Below, piece by piece: positions 16,240-24,354 of a stretch of 64,000 nt of DNA. Below the pieces are notes generated by a model. That model was given only the letters and a program-made list of their open reading frames with translations, had not been told where the DNA came from and made no database searches. The stretch comes from Bacteroidales bacterium (lineage in GTDB: Bacteria > Bacteroidota > Bacteroidia > Bacteroidales > UBA932). The translations under genes were made by a program, and so were the position numbers. The stretch is from assembly GCA_017477245.1 (NCBI GenBank), contig JAFUWY010000039.1, forward strand, positions 1 through 64,000, given 5' to 3'. The first letter of the stretch is position 1, and every line of letters starts with the position of its first letter.

Positions 16240-18864
16240 ATGAAAAAATCCAGAATCCTTCTCCTGCTGGTGTTCATGCCGGCATTCCTCCCCGCCGCGG
16301 CCCAGTCCTTCAAGGTCGACGGCAAGGGCGTCATCCGCGACGCGCAGACCCGCCAGGAAGGCGCCTGGTTCGGCGTCAACTACACGGCGCCGTTCGCCCA
16401 TGCCTACCGCCAGCTCCACCGCTTCGGCGCCGACATCAAGCAGACCATCGACAAGGACACCTACCACCTCGCACGCATGGGAGTCAACGCCTACCGCATC
16501 CACGTCTGGGACTACGAGATCACCGACGGCGAGGGCAACCTCCTCGCCAACGAGCACCTCGACCTGTTCGACTACCTCATCGCCCGGCTCGAGGAGCGCG
16601 GCGTCAACGTCGTGCTCACGATGATCATGGGCGGCAACAACGGCTATCCCGAGCCCGGCGAGGACCTGCCCGGATTCTCCGGCCGCATGAACAAGTCCAT
16701 CGCCACCAGCGACCCGGACGCCGCGGTCATCGAGGAGAACTACATCCGCAACTTCCTCAACCACCACAACCCGTACACCGGACACCAGACCAAGGACGAT
16801 CCGATGATCGTCGGTTTCGAGATCAACAACGAACCCACCAACAGCACGCCGCCCAAGGAGACGACCGCATTCGTGAACCGCATGATCGCGGCCGTGCGCA
16901 GCACGGGCTGCAAGAAGCCGGTCTTCTACAACGTCAGCCACAATTTCCAGAACACGCAGGCCTTCTACGATTCCAAGATGGAAGGCGGCACCTTCCAGTG
17001 GTATCCGACCGGCCTGGTGGCGAACCACACGCGCCGGGGCAACTACCTGCCCAGCGTGGCGGAATACAAGATCCCCTTCGACGGCATCAAGGGCTTCGAC
17101 AAGAAGGCCCGGATCGTCTATGAGTTCGACGCCGCGGACCAGTGGGCCGCCTACCTCTATCCCGCCATCGTCCGCTCGTTCCGCACGGCCGGCTTCCAGT
17201 GGGTGACCTTCTTCGCCTACGACCCCATCGACATCGCCCAGGTCAACACCGAGTACCAGACCCACTACCTCAACCTCGCCTACACGCCCTCCAAGGCCCT
17301 CAGCTTCAAGATTGCGGCCGAGGCCATGCGCACCCTGCCGCGGGGCACCTCCTATGGCAACTATCCCGAGAGTAACCGCTTCGGGGACTTCTACGTCGAG
17401 TATGCGCGCGACCTCAGCGTAATGAACACCGCACAGAAGTATTTCTACTCCAACACCCACGACATCGCGCCGAAGGACGCCGCCGCCCTGGAGGCCGTGG
17501 CCGGCGTGGGCAGTTCACCCGTCGTGCAGTACGAAGGCACCGGGGCCTATTTCCTCGACAAGGTCGCGGACGGTATCTGGAGGCTCGAAGTGATGCCGGA
17601 CCAGATGCTCCTGTCCGATCCCTTCGCCAAGGCCTCCCAGCGCAAGGAAGTCAACACCATCCTGTGGCACCAATGGCCGATGACCATCGACCTGCCCGAC
17701 CTGGGCGAGGGTTTCTCCTACTGCGAAATCGACGTCCGGACGGCCCGGCAGGGCACGGCTTCCGGCAAGACCCTGGAGGTGATCCCCGGCACCTGGCTGC
17801 TCGCCCGCCGGGGCGTGTCCACGGATAGCATCGATCCGGAGGCCAGGCTGGGCAACATCCGCCTCGATGAATTCGTCGCCCCGGGCCCGCGCCAGCAGAC
17901 ACTTCAGGTCCTGCACAAGCCCGTGGCCACCGCCGCGGCCGGACGCGACCTGAGCGTATGCGCCACGGTGATCGGCCCTGCCGATCCCGACTCGGTGGTC
18001 CTCTATTCCCCGTCCCTGACGGCCCCGCGCGGCCGCCAGCAGCCAGGCCAGGGCCGCGGCGCCGTCCGGACGCCCACCCGCAAGATGGTCCGCAGCGCAG
18101 GCTACACCTACCGGACGGACATCCCCGCCGCCAGCCTGAGCGGAAGCAGTTTCGAGTACAACATCATCGTCTGGAAGGACGGCCGCGCCACCACCTTCCC
18201 GGGCGGTGCCGAGGGCCAGCCCGCGGAGTGGGATTTCTACAACGGGGAGCAGCAGTGGAGCACCGCCCTGGTACAGGCCGCATCGCCGGTCCTGCTCTAC
18301 GCCAACGACTGCTTCAAAGAGGCCGAAGCCTTCGGCGTGGACGTGCGCAACGTCCGGGTGGAGCAGGTTGCCGGGACTGTCCCGGGCACGCAGGCCACCC
18401 GGCTCGCATCGGTCGTCCCCCGCACCCCGCCCGTAGCGAATGCGCCCGAGGCCTTCCGCCAGAGTGCGGAGGGCGAAGCCTTCCTGCGCCTGTTCGTCCG
18501 GGACCTGCTCTCCGGCCGGAAGCAGGACCTCGAAGGCCGCAACACCCTGTGTATCCAGCTGGAAGGACACGAAGGCGCGGAGACGCTGCGCGCCGGCTTC
18601 ATCACCCGTGACGGATTCAGCTACAAGGCGGACGTCCCCTGCCGGGACGGCCTCGTCAGGATTCCGCTCTCCTCGCTCAAACTCGTCCCGACCGTACTCC
18701 GTCCCGAGACCTATCCGGGCTTCCTGCCGGACTACTTCATCCCCGACCCGGCCCTCGCTCCCGGCTTCAAGGTCCAGGATATTGAGACGCTGGAAATCGG
18801 CCTGACGGGCCTGCGAAGCGGCACTCCTTGGTCGCTGACGCTGCAGAGCGCCTGGCTGGAATAG
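16240..18864 (+). CDS. GH5-like (clan GH-A) glycosidase with a long C-terminal region
   Basis: An 874-residue exported protein with signal peptide MKKSRILLLLVFMPAFLPAAAQ. The first 390 residues look like a GH5-type barrel: HVWDYEITDGEG, then FEINNEP with Glu198 as likely acid/base, and IVYEFDAADQ with Glu295 as likely nucleophile. The remaining roughly 480 residues form beta-rich segments (QFEYNIIVWKD-like strands, and LFVRDLLSGRKQDLEGRNTLC) without a family I can name. It is transcribed alone and converges on the esterase gene, which begins at the very next base. It probably cleaves a beta-linked glycan, but other clan GH-A families are possible. Confidence 0.72.
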   Translation: MKKSRILLLLVFMPAFLPAAAQSFKVDGKGVIRDAQTRQEGAWFGVNYTAPFAHAYRQLHRFGADIKQTIDKDTYHLARMGVNAYRIHVWDYEITDGEGNLLANEHLDLFDYLIARLEERGVNVVLTMIMGGNNGYPEPGEDLPGFSGRMNKSIATSDPDAAVIEENYIRNFLNHHNPYTGHQTKDDPMIVGFEINNEPTNSTPPKETTAFVNRMIAAVRSTGCKKPVFYNVSHNFQNTQAFYDSKMEGGTFQWYPTGLVANHTRRGNYLPSVAEYKIPFDGIKGFDKKARIVYEFDAADQWAAYLYPAIVRSFRTAGFQWVTFFAYDPIDIAQVNTEYQTHYLNLAYTPSKALSFKIAAEAMRTLPRGTSYGNYPESNRFGDFYVEYARDLSVMNTAQKYFYSNTHDIAPKDAAALEAVAGVGSSPVVQYEGTGAYFLDKVADGIWRLEVMPDQMLLSDPFAKASQRKEVNTILWHQWPMTIDLPDLGEGFSYCEIDVRTARQGTASGKTLEVIPGTWLLARRGVSTDSIDPEARLGNIRLDEFVAPGPRQQTLQVLHKPVATAAAGRDLSVCATVIGPADPDSVVLYSPSLTAPRGRQQPGQGRGAVRTPTRKMVRSAGYTYRTDIPAASLSGSSFEYNIIVWKDGRATTFPGGAEGQPAEWDFYNGEQQWSTALVQAASPVLLYANDCFKEAEAFGVDVRNVRVEQVAGTVPGTQATRLASVVPRTPPVANAPEAFRQSAEGEAFLRLFVRDLLSGRKQDLEGRNTLCIQLEGHEGAETLRAGFITRDGFSYKADVPCRDGLVRIPLSSLKLVPTVLRPETYPGFLPDYFIPDPALAPGFKVQDIETLEIGLTGLRSGTPWSLTLQSAWLE

Positions 18865-19788
18865 CTATTCCCCGGGGACGAAACCGGTCTTCTGCATGAA
18901 ATGCAGGAGCAGGCTGATCCAGTCATTGACCGGCGCCCCGTCATCCTTGTAGCCGAAACCATGCTCACAGGAGGCAAAATAGTGCAGCTCCGCCGGCAGT
19001 CTGGCTTCCTGCCAGGCCGTGTACAGTCCGATGCCGGTCAGCCCCGGCCGCTGGTCCAGTTCCGGAGCCACGACAAACAGCGGAGCTGCATCTTCCGGGA
19101 TGAAACCCGGGTAAGTGCCGCCATAAATGGGCGCGACGAGGTTGGGCCGGCTCTCCGCTTCGTGGTCGAAGCATACCGATGCCGTCACGCCCGCCCCGGC
19201 CGAGAACCCGATGATGCCGATCCGGTCCGGATCGATCCCGTACTCCGCCGCATGCCGGCGCACCCAGGCCACGGCGGCCCGGCCGTCGTCATTGGACATG
19301 TTGATGGCTTCCGTCCGATGGAGCCGGGCAGCCTCGGGATCCGAGGCGTCTGCGGCCGGTTCGGGCAGGCCCAACACATACCAGAACGCCTCTTCGGGAG
19401 TCTTTGCGAAATGGATCAGCCTGTATTTCAACACGAAAGCGGCTACGCCCCGCTCCGCGAGCCACTGCGCCACGTTCGTACCCTCTGCCGAGTAGGAAAG
19501 GATCTGATGCCCGCCGCCGGGGCAGATGATCATCGCCGCACCGGTAGCCCTGCCGGACTCCGGCAGGAAAGGCAGCAGGGTCGGCGTCGTCACATTGGCC
19601 ACGTAGGTCTGGCCGTCGGCCGGGTTGTCCAGCCGGAACTCCTCCCAGTCCCAGGATTCGCTCCCGGGAGCGGAACCTTCGTAGAGCGGGATTTCGTCAG
19701 CTGCGATGACTTCCTGCGGGACGCCACCGGAGCATCCCGGCAGCAAGGTGGCAGCCACCAGTGCCGCCAAAAACAAGTATTTGTTCAT
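18865..19788 (-). CDS. alpha/beta-hydrolase carbohydrate esterase, lipoprotein
   Basis: A 307-residue probable surface or periplasmic esterase. The start at 19788 places the lipobox LLPGC (Cys19) correctly. The fold signatures are an oxyanion segment CPGGGH, the nucleophile elbow GFSAGA (Ser196), and a late CEHGFG segment giving the catalytic His. This is the Aes/BD-FAE-like group, which often deacetylates plant polysaccharides. Its stop is directly adjacent to the stop of the convergent GH5-like gene. A -7 box lies 22 bp upstream at 19811. The acyl group removed is unknown. Confidence 0.85.
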   Translation of the reverse strand: MNKYLFLAALVAATLLPGCSGGVPQEVIAADEIPLYEGSAPGSESWDWEEFRLDNPADGQTYVANVTTPTLLPFLPESGRATGAAMIICPGGGHQILSYSAEGTNVAQWLAERGVAAFVLKYRLIHFAKTPEEAFWYVLGLPEPAADASDPEAARLHRTEAINMSNDDGRAAVAWVRRHAAEYGIDPDRIGIIGFSAGAGVTASVCFDHEAESRPNLVAPIYGGTYPGFIPEDAAPLFVVAPELDQRPGLTGIGLYTAWQEARLPAELHYFASCEHGFGYKDDGAPVNDWISLLLHFMQKTGFVPGE

Positions 19789-19810
19789 AATCTTCTGGTT
19801 GAATAATAGA

Positions 19811-19818
19811 CAAATATA
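19811..19818 (-). promoter_or_regulatory. -7 box for the esterase gene
   Basis: The minus strand reads TATATTTG, a full match to TAnnTTTG, 22 bp upstream of the ATG at 19788. Confidence 0.5.
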
Positions 19819-19840
19819 CATTATTTATCCATTCCCGCCT

Positions 19841-22585
19841 ATGTTTAAACCCTGTATTGTCGCGATCGCCTGCGTTCTCAGCCTGACTGCCGCGGCGCAG
19901 TATATTCCCGTGCAGCCAAACCCCTATGGGGAACGGCCGGTCATCGTGCCCGTGCCCACGACGGTCGCCGGGGTCTCCGACCCGGTGATCAGCCTCTCAG
20001 ACGGCTGGCAGCGCACGCAAGTGCCCGGCAGCTCCGGCATCAACCTGCTCATGCGGACCGTGCCAGTCCCGGCCGCATTCGCCGGCAGGCGCATCATCCT
20101 GCGCTTCGACAACACCACCCAGGCCGCCCGCCTGGAGATCAACGGCCGCTTCGTGCGGGACTATTGGGGTTCGTCCGGCGCCTGGACGGCGGACATCACG
20201 GATTTCGTGACCCCGGGCGAAGACGCCCGGATCTCCGTCCGGCTGGAGCGCAGCGCCGGTCTGGGCGCCTTCGTGCGCTTCCAGCCGGCCATCCGCGAAG
20301 CCAGCCTGTACGCCGTGCCTGAGCAACACATCCAGCGCCTGCGGCTGACCACGGATTTCGACGCGCAGTACCGCGACGCTGAACTGGAGGTCTGGGTCAA
20401 GGTCTCGCAGCCGGGCGGCGGAAGCCTTCGCCTGTCGGCCACCGGCGCGGACGGGAAGAAACTCTCCCTTTCGCCTGCGAACGTCCGTCTCCCCGCCGGC
20501 ATGGACGAATTCAAATACAAGGTTCAGGTCAAGGCCCCGCGCAAGTGGGACGCCGAGCATCCGAACCTCTATGACCTGACGCTGAGCCTACTGGACGCGC
20601 AGGGCAGGGTCTCCCAGACACTGACGCGCAGCTTTGGCTTCCGCGAGGTCGAAGTACGCGGGAAGCGGATGTTCGTCAACGGCCAGGAGGTCAAGTTCCG
20701 CGGCTTCTGGGGCGGCGATTCGCCCCGCCAGCTTCGCAGCCTCAACATCAACCACACGCGCCAGAAATGGGCCACGGAAACCTTCCTCTCGGAAGCGGAC
20801 GCCGTCGGGATGTATGTCCTCGACGAGAACAGCGTCGACTTCGCCAAATTCGGCGCCGAGGTGGACCCGCAGTACCGCCACCAGTGGCTCGCGCTGATGG
20901 AAGACAAGCTCGAGCGCGACTGGAACCACCCTTCGGTGGTGATGTGGGGCCTGGGCAACGAAAGCTTCCAGGGCCCCAACGTGCTCGCCGCGCACCACTA
21001 TGTCAAGGCCGAGGATCCGCAGCGGCCCACGATGTTCAGCTGGGCCAACCGCATCCGGCCCGACGAGGAGATCCCCTACGATATCTACAGTTTCCACTAC
21101 GCCCCGGCCGGTGCGGACCTGGCCGGCTACGGCGTGTCCATCTGGCACTCACCCTCCCTGCTGGACCGGCGGGAGGACCGCCCGGAGATGCCCGTCCTGG
21201 TCGATGAGGCCAACCACGTGTGCATCTCGATGGACGAGATCACCCGCGATCCCAATGTTCGCAATTTCTGGGGCGAGAGCATCCTGCAGGCCTGGGACAG
21301 CGCATGGTCCACGGACGGTGCGCTGGGCCTGGACCAGTTCGGCCTGTTCCGCTACCTCGCTGACAACACCCCCGAGATCTGGAACCTACGCAAAGCCTAT
21401 TCACCTGTACGGATTGCGCAGCGCGACCATGACCTGCCCGCTGCCGGACAACCCCTCGTCATAGAAGTAGAAAACCGTTTCTGCCACACCGACCTCTCCG
21501 AAGTGAGTATCGCCTGGAAGACCCCGCGCGAGAGCGGCACCGTAAAGGGTCCTCACGCCGCACCGCGCGGCAAGGCCGCCCTCGCCATCCCGGCCAAGTC
21601 CCTGCAGGCGGGCGATTCCGTCGAGCTCGCCGTTTTCGGGCCCGATGGCATGCAGGTCGATGAATACCGTCTCGCCGTGGGTGCGGAGTCCTTCCGGCTC
21701 CCGGCCGTCAGCGGCCCGGCGCCGGCCATCGAGCAGGACGCGGCCCGGGCCGTGATCCGGGGGCGGGACTTCGAGATCGTCTACAACAAGTACGCAGGAC
21801 AGATCACCTCGTATGTCTATCAGGGAGAGACCGTCCTGACCGGCGGGCCGCACCTGCAGCTGCTGCGCTCCGGCATCGACGTGGCTGAATACTGGCCGCA
21901 GTCGAGCCGCATTTATGCCGACGGCGACGAGGCGGTCATAGACATCGATGCCATCTATTCCCCGATTGCGGCGGCTTTCCAGATCCGGATCGACGGGACG
22001 GGCATGATGCGGGTCCGCTACACCGTCAAGCACATCCCGGACATGGCTCCCGCCTCCCGGATGCTCCCCTGGGACGGGACGGATACGGGCGGCTACAGCG
22101 AGGTCGGCGTCAAGTTCACCCTGCCCGCCACGGTGGACCGCCTGCAATGGAATCGCCGCGGCCTCTGGACCGTCTATCCCGACGACCACATCGGCCGCGA
22201 ACAGGGCAGCGCCCCGCGTCACGCCGCTGAAGATGCCACCCTGTGGAAGGACCTCGACCGCGACCACTACTGGAACGACGCGCACTGGTCCATCGCCAAC
22301 GGCCCCCGGCGCGAGACGGCCACCAACGACTTCCGTTCCTCCAAGGAATATATCCGAACGGCGGAAGTCCTGCTCGCCGGCAGTCCGCTGGGTATCCAGG
22401 CCCTCTCCGAGGAACGGGACGCCGTCCGCCTGGAGGCGGCGCGCGCCGACGGCCCCGTGACGCTGATCATCAACAACCAATGGAACTACCCCACCCTGGG
22501 GATCGGCAACTACATGAAGCCTCCCATCCGTTTGGAGGACGGCTACACCAATGCGGTGTACCTCCGCCCGTTCCGTGCAGAATAG
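19841..22585 (+). CDS. GH2 beta-galactosidase (LacZ-like), exported
   Basis: A 914-residue enzyme with a short signal peptide (MFKPCIVAIACVLSLTAAAQ). It follows the LacZ order: jelly roll (LRFDNTTQAARLEINGRF), Ig-like domain, TIM barrel, Ig-like domain, and a C-terminal beta-galactosidase small-chain-like domain (YNKYAGQITSYVYQGE, WNRRGLWTVYPDDHIG). The acid/base is Glu374 in GLGNES and the nucleophile is Glu456 in LVDEANHV. The small-chain-like domain makes beta-galactosidase the best call. It starts divergently from the esterase and is followed by a terminator hairpin. Confidence 0.9.
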   Translation: MFKPCIVAIACVLSLTAAAQYIPVQPNPYGERPVIVPVPTTVAGVSDPVISLSDGWQRTQVPGSSGINLLMRTVPVPAAFAGRRIILRFDNTTQAARLEINGRFVRDYWGSSGAWTADITDFVTPGEDARISVRLERSAGLGAFVRFQPAIREASLYAVPEQHIQRLRLTTDFDAQYRDAELEVWVKVSQPGGGSLRLSATGADGKKLSLSPANVRLPAGMDEFKYKVQVKAPRKWDAEHPNLYDLTLSLLDAQGRVSQTLTRSFGFREVEVRGKRMFVNGQEVKFRGFWGGDSPRQLRSLNINHTRQKWATETFLSEADAVGMYVLDENSVDFAKFGAEVDPQYRHQWLALMEDKLERDWNHPSVVMWGLGNESFQGPNVLAAHHYVKAEDPQRPTMFSWANRIRPDEEIPYDIYSFHYAPAGADLAGYGVSIWHSPSLLDRREDRPEMPVLVDEANHVCISMDEITRDPNVRNFWGESILQAWDSAWSTDGALGLDQFGLFRYLADNTPEIWNLRKAYSPVRIAQRDHDLPAAGQPLVIEVENRFCHTDLSEVSIAWKTPRESGTVKGPHAAPRGKAALAIPAKSLQAGDSVELAVFGPDGMQVDEYRLAVGAESFRLPAVSGPAPAIEQDAARAVIRGRDFEIVYNKYAGQITSYVYQGETVLTGGPHLQLLRSGIDVAEYWPQSSRIYADGDEAVIDIDAIYSPIAAAFQIRIDGTGMMRVRYTVKHIPDMAPASRMLPWDGTDTGGYSEVGVKFTLPATVDRLQWNRRGLWTVYPDDHIGREQGSAPRHAAEDATLWKDLDRDHYWNDAHWSIANGPRRETATNDFRSSKEYIRTAEVLLAGSPLGIQALSEERDAVRLEAARADGPVTLIINNQWNYPTLGIGNYMKPPIRLEDGYTNAVYLRPFRAE

Positions 22586-22610
22586 GCCCGGCGGTCAGGC
22601 CGGAGAACGA

Positions 22611-22645
22611 CGAAAGACCCGGGTTTTCCCGGGCCTTTCGCTTTA
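22611..22645 (+). terminator. rho-independent terminator after the GH2 gene
   Basis: Arms at 22611-22623 and 22628-22640 pair over 13 bp with one mismatch around a TTTT loop, followed by a short T-containing tract. It lies between convergent genes and could also stop the SusD transcript coming from the right. Confidence 0.65.
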
Positions 22646-22651
22646 TTCGTC

Positions 22652-22672
22652 ATTCCGGGCTTGACCCGGAAT
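22652..22672. repeat. REP-like palindrome
   Basis: ATTCCGGG at 22652-22659 and CCCGGAAT at 22665-22672 form a perfect 8-bp stem around CTTGA. The wider sequence is of the type whose translation reads HSGLDPES, a dispersed palindromic repeat found in many bacteria. Only one copy was noticed here, so dispersion in this genome is not shown. Confidence 0.45.
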
Positions 22673-22690
22673 CTGTTCGGGATGCAGGAC

Positions 22691-24334
22691 CTAGCCGTTC
22701 TTCTGCGGCCCGTCGTAGTCGGGACGGGTGTAGTACTGGGCGTAGTTGTACCCGGATCCTTCGGCCTGCTCGATAAGAGCGTTCGGGACCGGCCAGTACT
22801 GGCTCTCCGGCGTGCGGCCGAGGGCGCTCATCGTCTGGTAGTACTTACCGAAACGGATGAGGTCGATCTTGCGGCAGCCTTCGTAGAGCATCTCGTGTCC
22901 ACGCTCGAGGAGCAGGGCGTCAAGGAAGGCCTCCACGCTGGCGGTCTTATCGGCGCTCAGGCCGGCGAGGCCGGCGCGGTCGCGCACCTCGTTGACGGCG
23001 TCGATGGCCTCCTGCGTCACGGAATTACCCTTGCGGACGGCAGCCTCGGCGAAGAGCAGCAGCACGTCGGCCCAGCGGGCCAGGGGGATGTCGTTGGACT
23101 GATACTGGTTGGCGGACTCCTCATGCGGGTACTTGTTGATGATGAAACCGTCCCAGAGGTCACCGACCTCCTTGCGACCGATCCAGCCGACACCGCGGTA
23201 GTAGATTTGGTCCACGATCACGTCGCGGCGGAGGTCACCCTCCTCGTAGGTATCCCAGAAGGCGGGATCTACGTTCCAGCACTGGCCCCAGGGAGCGGTC
23301 GAGCAGGCCTTGGAGTTCCAGTTCGGATTGCCGTCCGGGTCGGAGCGGACCGCATGGTTGTTACCGGCGATGTAGAAGTACCAGGCGTTGAAGTTGCCCT
23401 CGGAGTCGGAACCGGTGGGGCCGGAGGAGCAGGAGACCTCCATGATGTCCTCGCAGGAGAAGTCGTTCTTGGTGCGGAAGAGCTCGACATAGGGGTTGCC
23501 GCTGTCGCCGGGGTCGGTGAAGAGCTTGTAGCCGCCGGTGAACTGGCTCTTGAGGTCATAGGCCTTCTGGTACCAGCCGGACATGTGGGAGCCCTCGTTG
23601 AGGCAGTGGCGCATCAGCAGGAAGCGGGCGTAATCGGCTGTGTAGCGGCCCTTCTCGCTCTGGGTCTCCGGGGCATTCTGGACAGCATAGTCGAAGTCGT
23701 CGTAGATCCACTGGGACATCTCGTCGAGGGTCGGGCGCACGAGTTTGGACTCGGCTTCGTCATCTCCGACGAGCGCGGGATCGAGGATGAGGGGGAGCGG
23801 ACCGTAGATGTGCAGCAGGTAGTACATCATCAGGCCGCGGCAGATGCGGGCTTCAGCCTCGAACTGCTTCTTCTTGGCGGCGGGCAGGATGCTCTCGTCG
23901 GCATCACGGAACTCGCCGATGATCTGGGTGAAGCGGGTGATGTCGCGCGTGCCGCCATAGTAGGAGACGGAACCGCTGTTGTAGTTGCGGCTCTGGGTCT
24001 CATAGTAAGAGAAGGCGCACTGGGTCAGACGGAGCCAGGCATTGCCCCAGTTGAGGTGAAGGACCGGAGCGCACTCATCGGTGGTGCAGTCGAACATACG
24101 CCAGATAGGGCCCTCGCCGCCGTAGAACTGGTGCTGCTGGACGGAGATGGAGTGGCTCCACTTGGTGGTGTAGGGAGTGTAGCAGAGCATCAGCTCGCTC
24201 TCGAAGTCGGCCGTGGTGGCCGGGAAGTTGGTCGTGGAGAGGGTACCGTAGATCTTGGGGTCGAAGTTCTTCTCGCAGGAAGCGAGCGTGAACAGGGCGG
24301 AGGCCGCGATCAGGCAAACAATTATCTTTTTCAT
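22691..24334 (-). CDS. SusD-family glycan-binding lipoprotein (pair 1)
   Basis: A 547-residue RagB/SusD protein. The lipoprotein signal MKKIIVCLIAASALFTLASC puts the lipid on Cys20. Helical TPR-like segments follow (ICRGLMMYYLLHIYGPLPLI, YARFLLMRHCLNEGSHMSGW). The C-terminal signature includes RWADVLLLFAEAAVRKG, VRDRAGL and LLERGHEMLYEGCRKIDLIRF. SusD caps the SusC barrel and captures oligosaccharides at the surface. It starts 20 bp after its SusC and is closely similar to the SusD of pair 2. No SusE/SusF-like gene follows. Confidence 0.96.
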   Translation of the reverse strand: MKKIIVCLIAASALFTLASCEKNFDPKIYGTLSTTNFPATTADFESELMLCYTPYTTKWSHSISVQQHQFYGGEGPIWRMFDCTTDECAPVLHLNWGNAWLRLTQCAFSYYETQSRNYNSGSVSYYGGTRDITRFTQIIGEFRDADESILPAAKKKQFEAEARICRGLMMYYLLHIYGPLPLILDPALVGDDEAESKLVRPTLDEMSQWIYDDFDYAVQNAPETQSEKGRYTADYARFLLMRHCLNEGSHMSGWYQKAYDLKSQFTGGYKLFTDPGDSGNPYVELFRTKNDFSCEDIMEVSCSSGPTGSDSEGNFNAWYFYIAGNNHAVRSDPDGNPNWNSKACSTAPWGQCWNVDPAFWDTYEEGDLRRDVIVDQIYYRGVGWIGRKEVGDLWDGFIINKYPHEESANQYQSNDIPLARWADVLLLFAEAAVRKGNSVTQEAIDAVNEVRDRAGLAGLSADKTASVEAFLDALLLERGHEMLYEGCRKIDLIRFGKYYQTMSALGRTPESQYWPVPNALIEQAEGSGYNYAQYYTRPDYDGPQKNG

Positions 24335-24354
24335 ATTTCTTGCAAGCTAACTGA

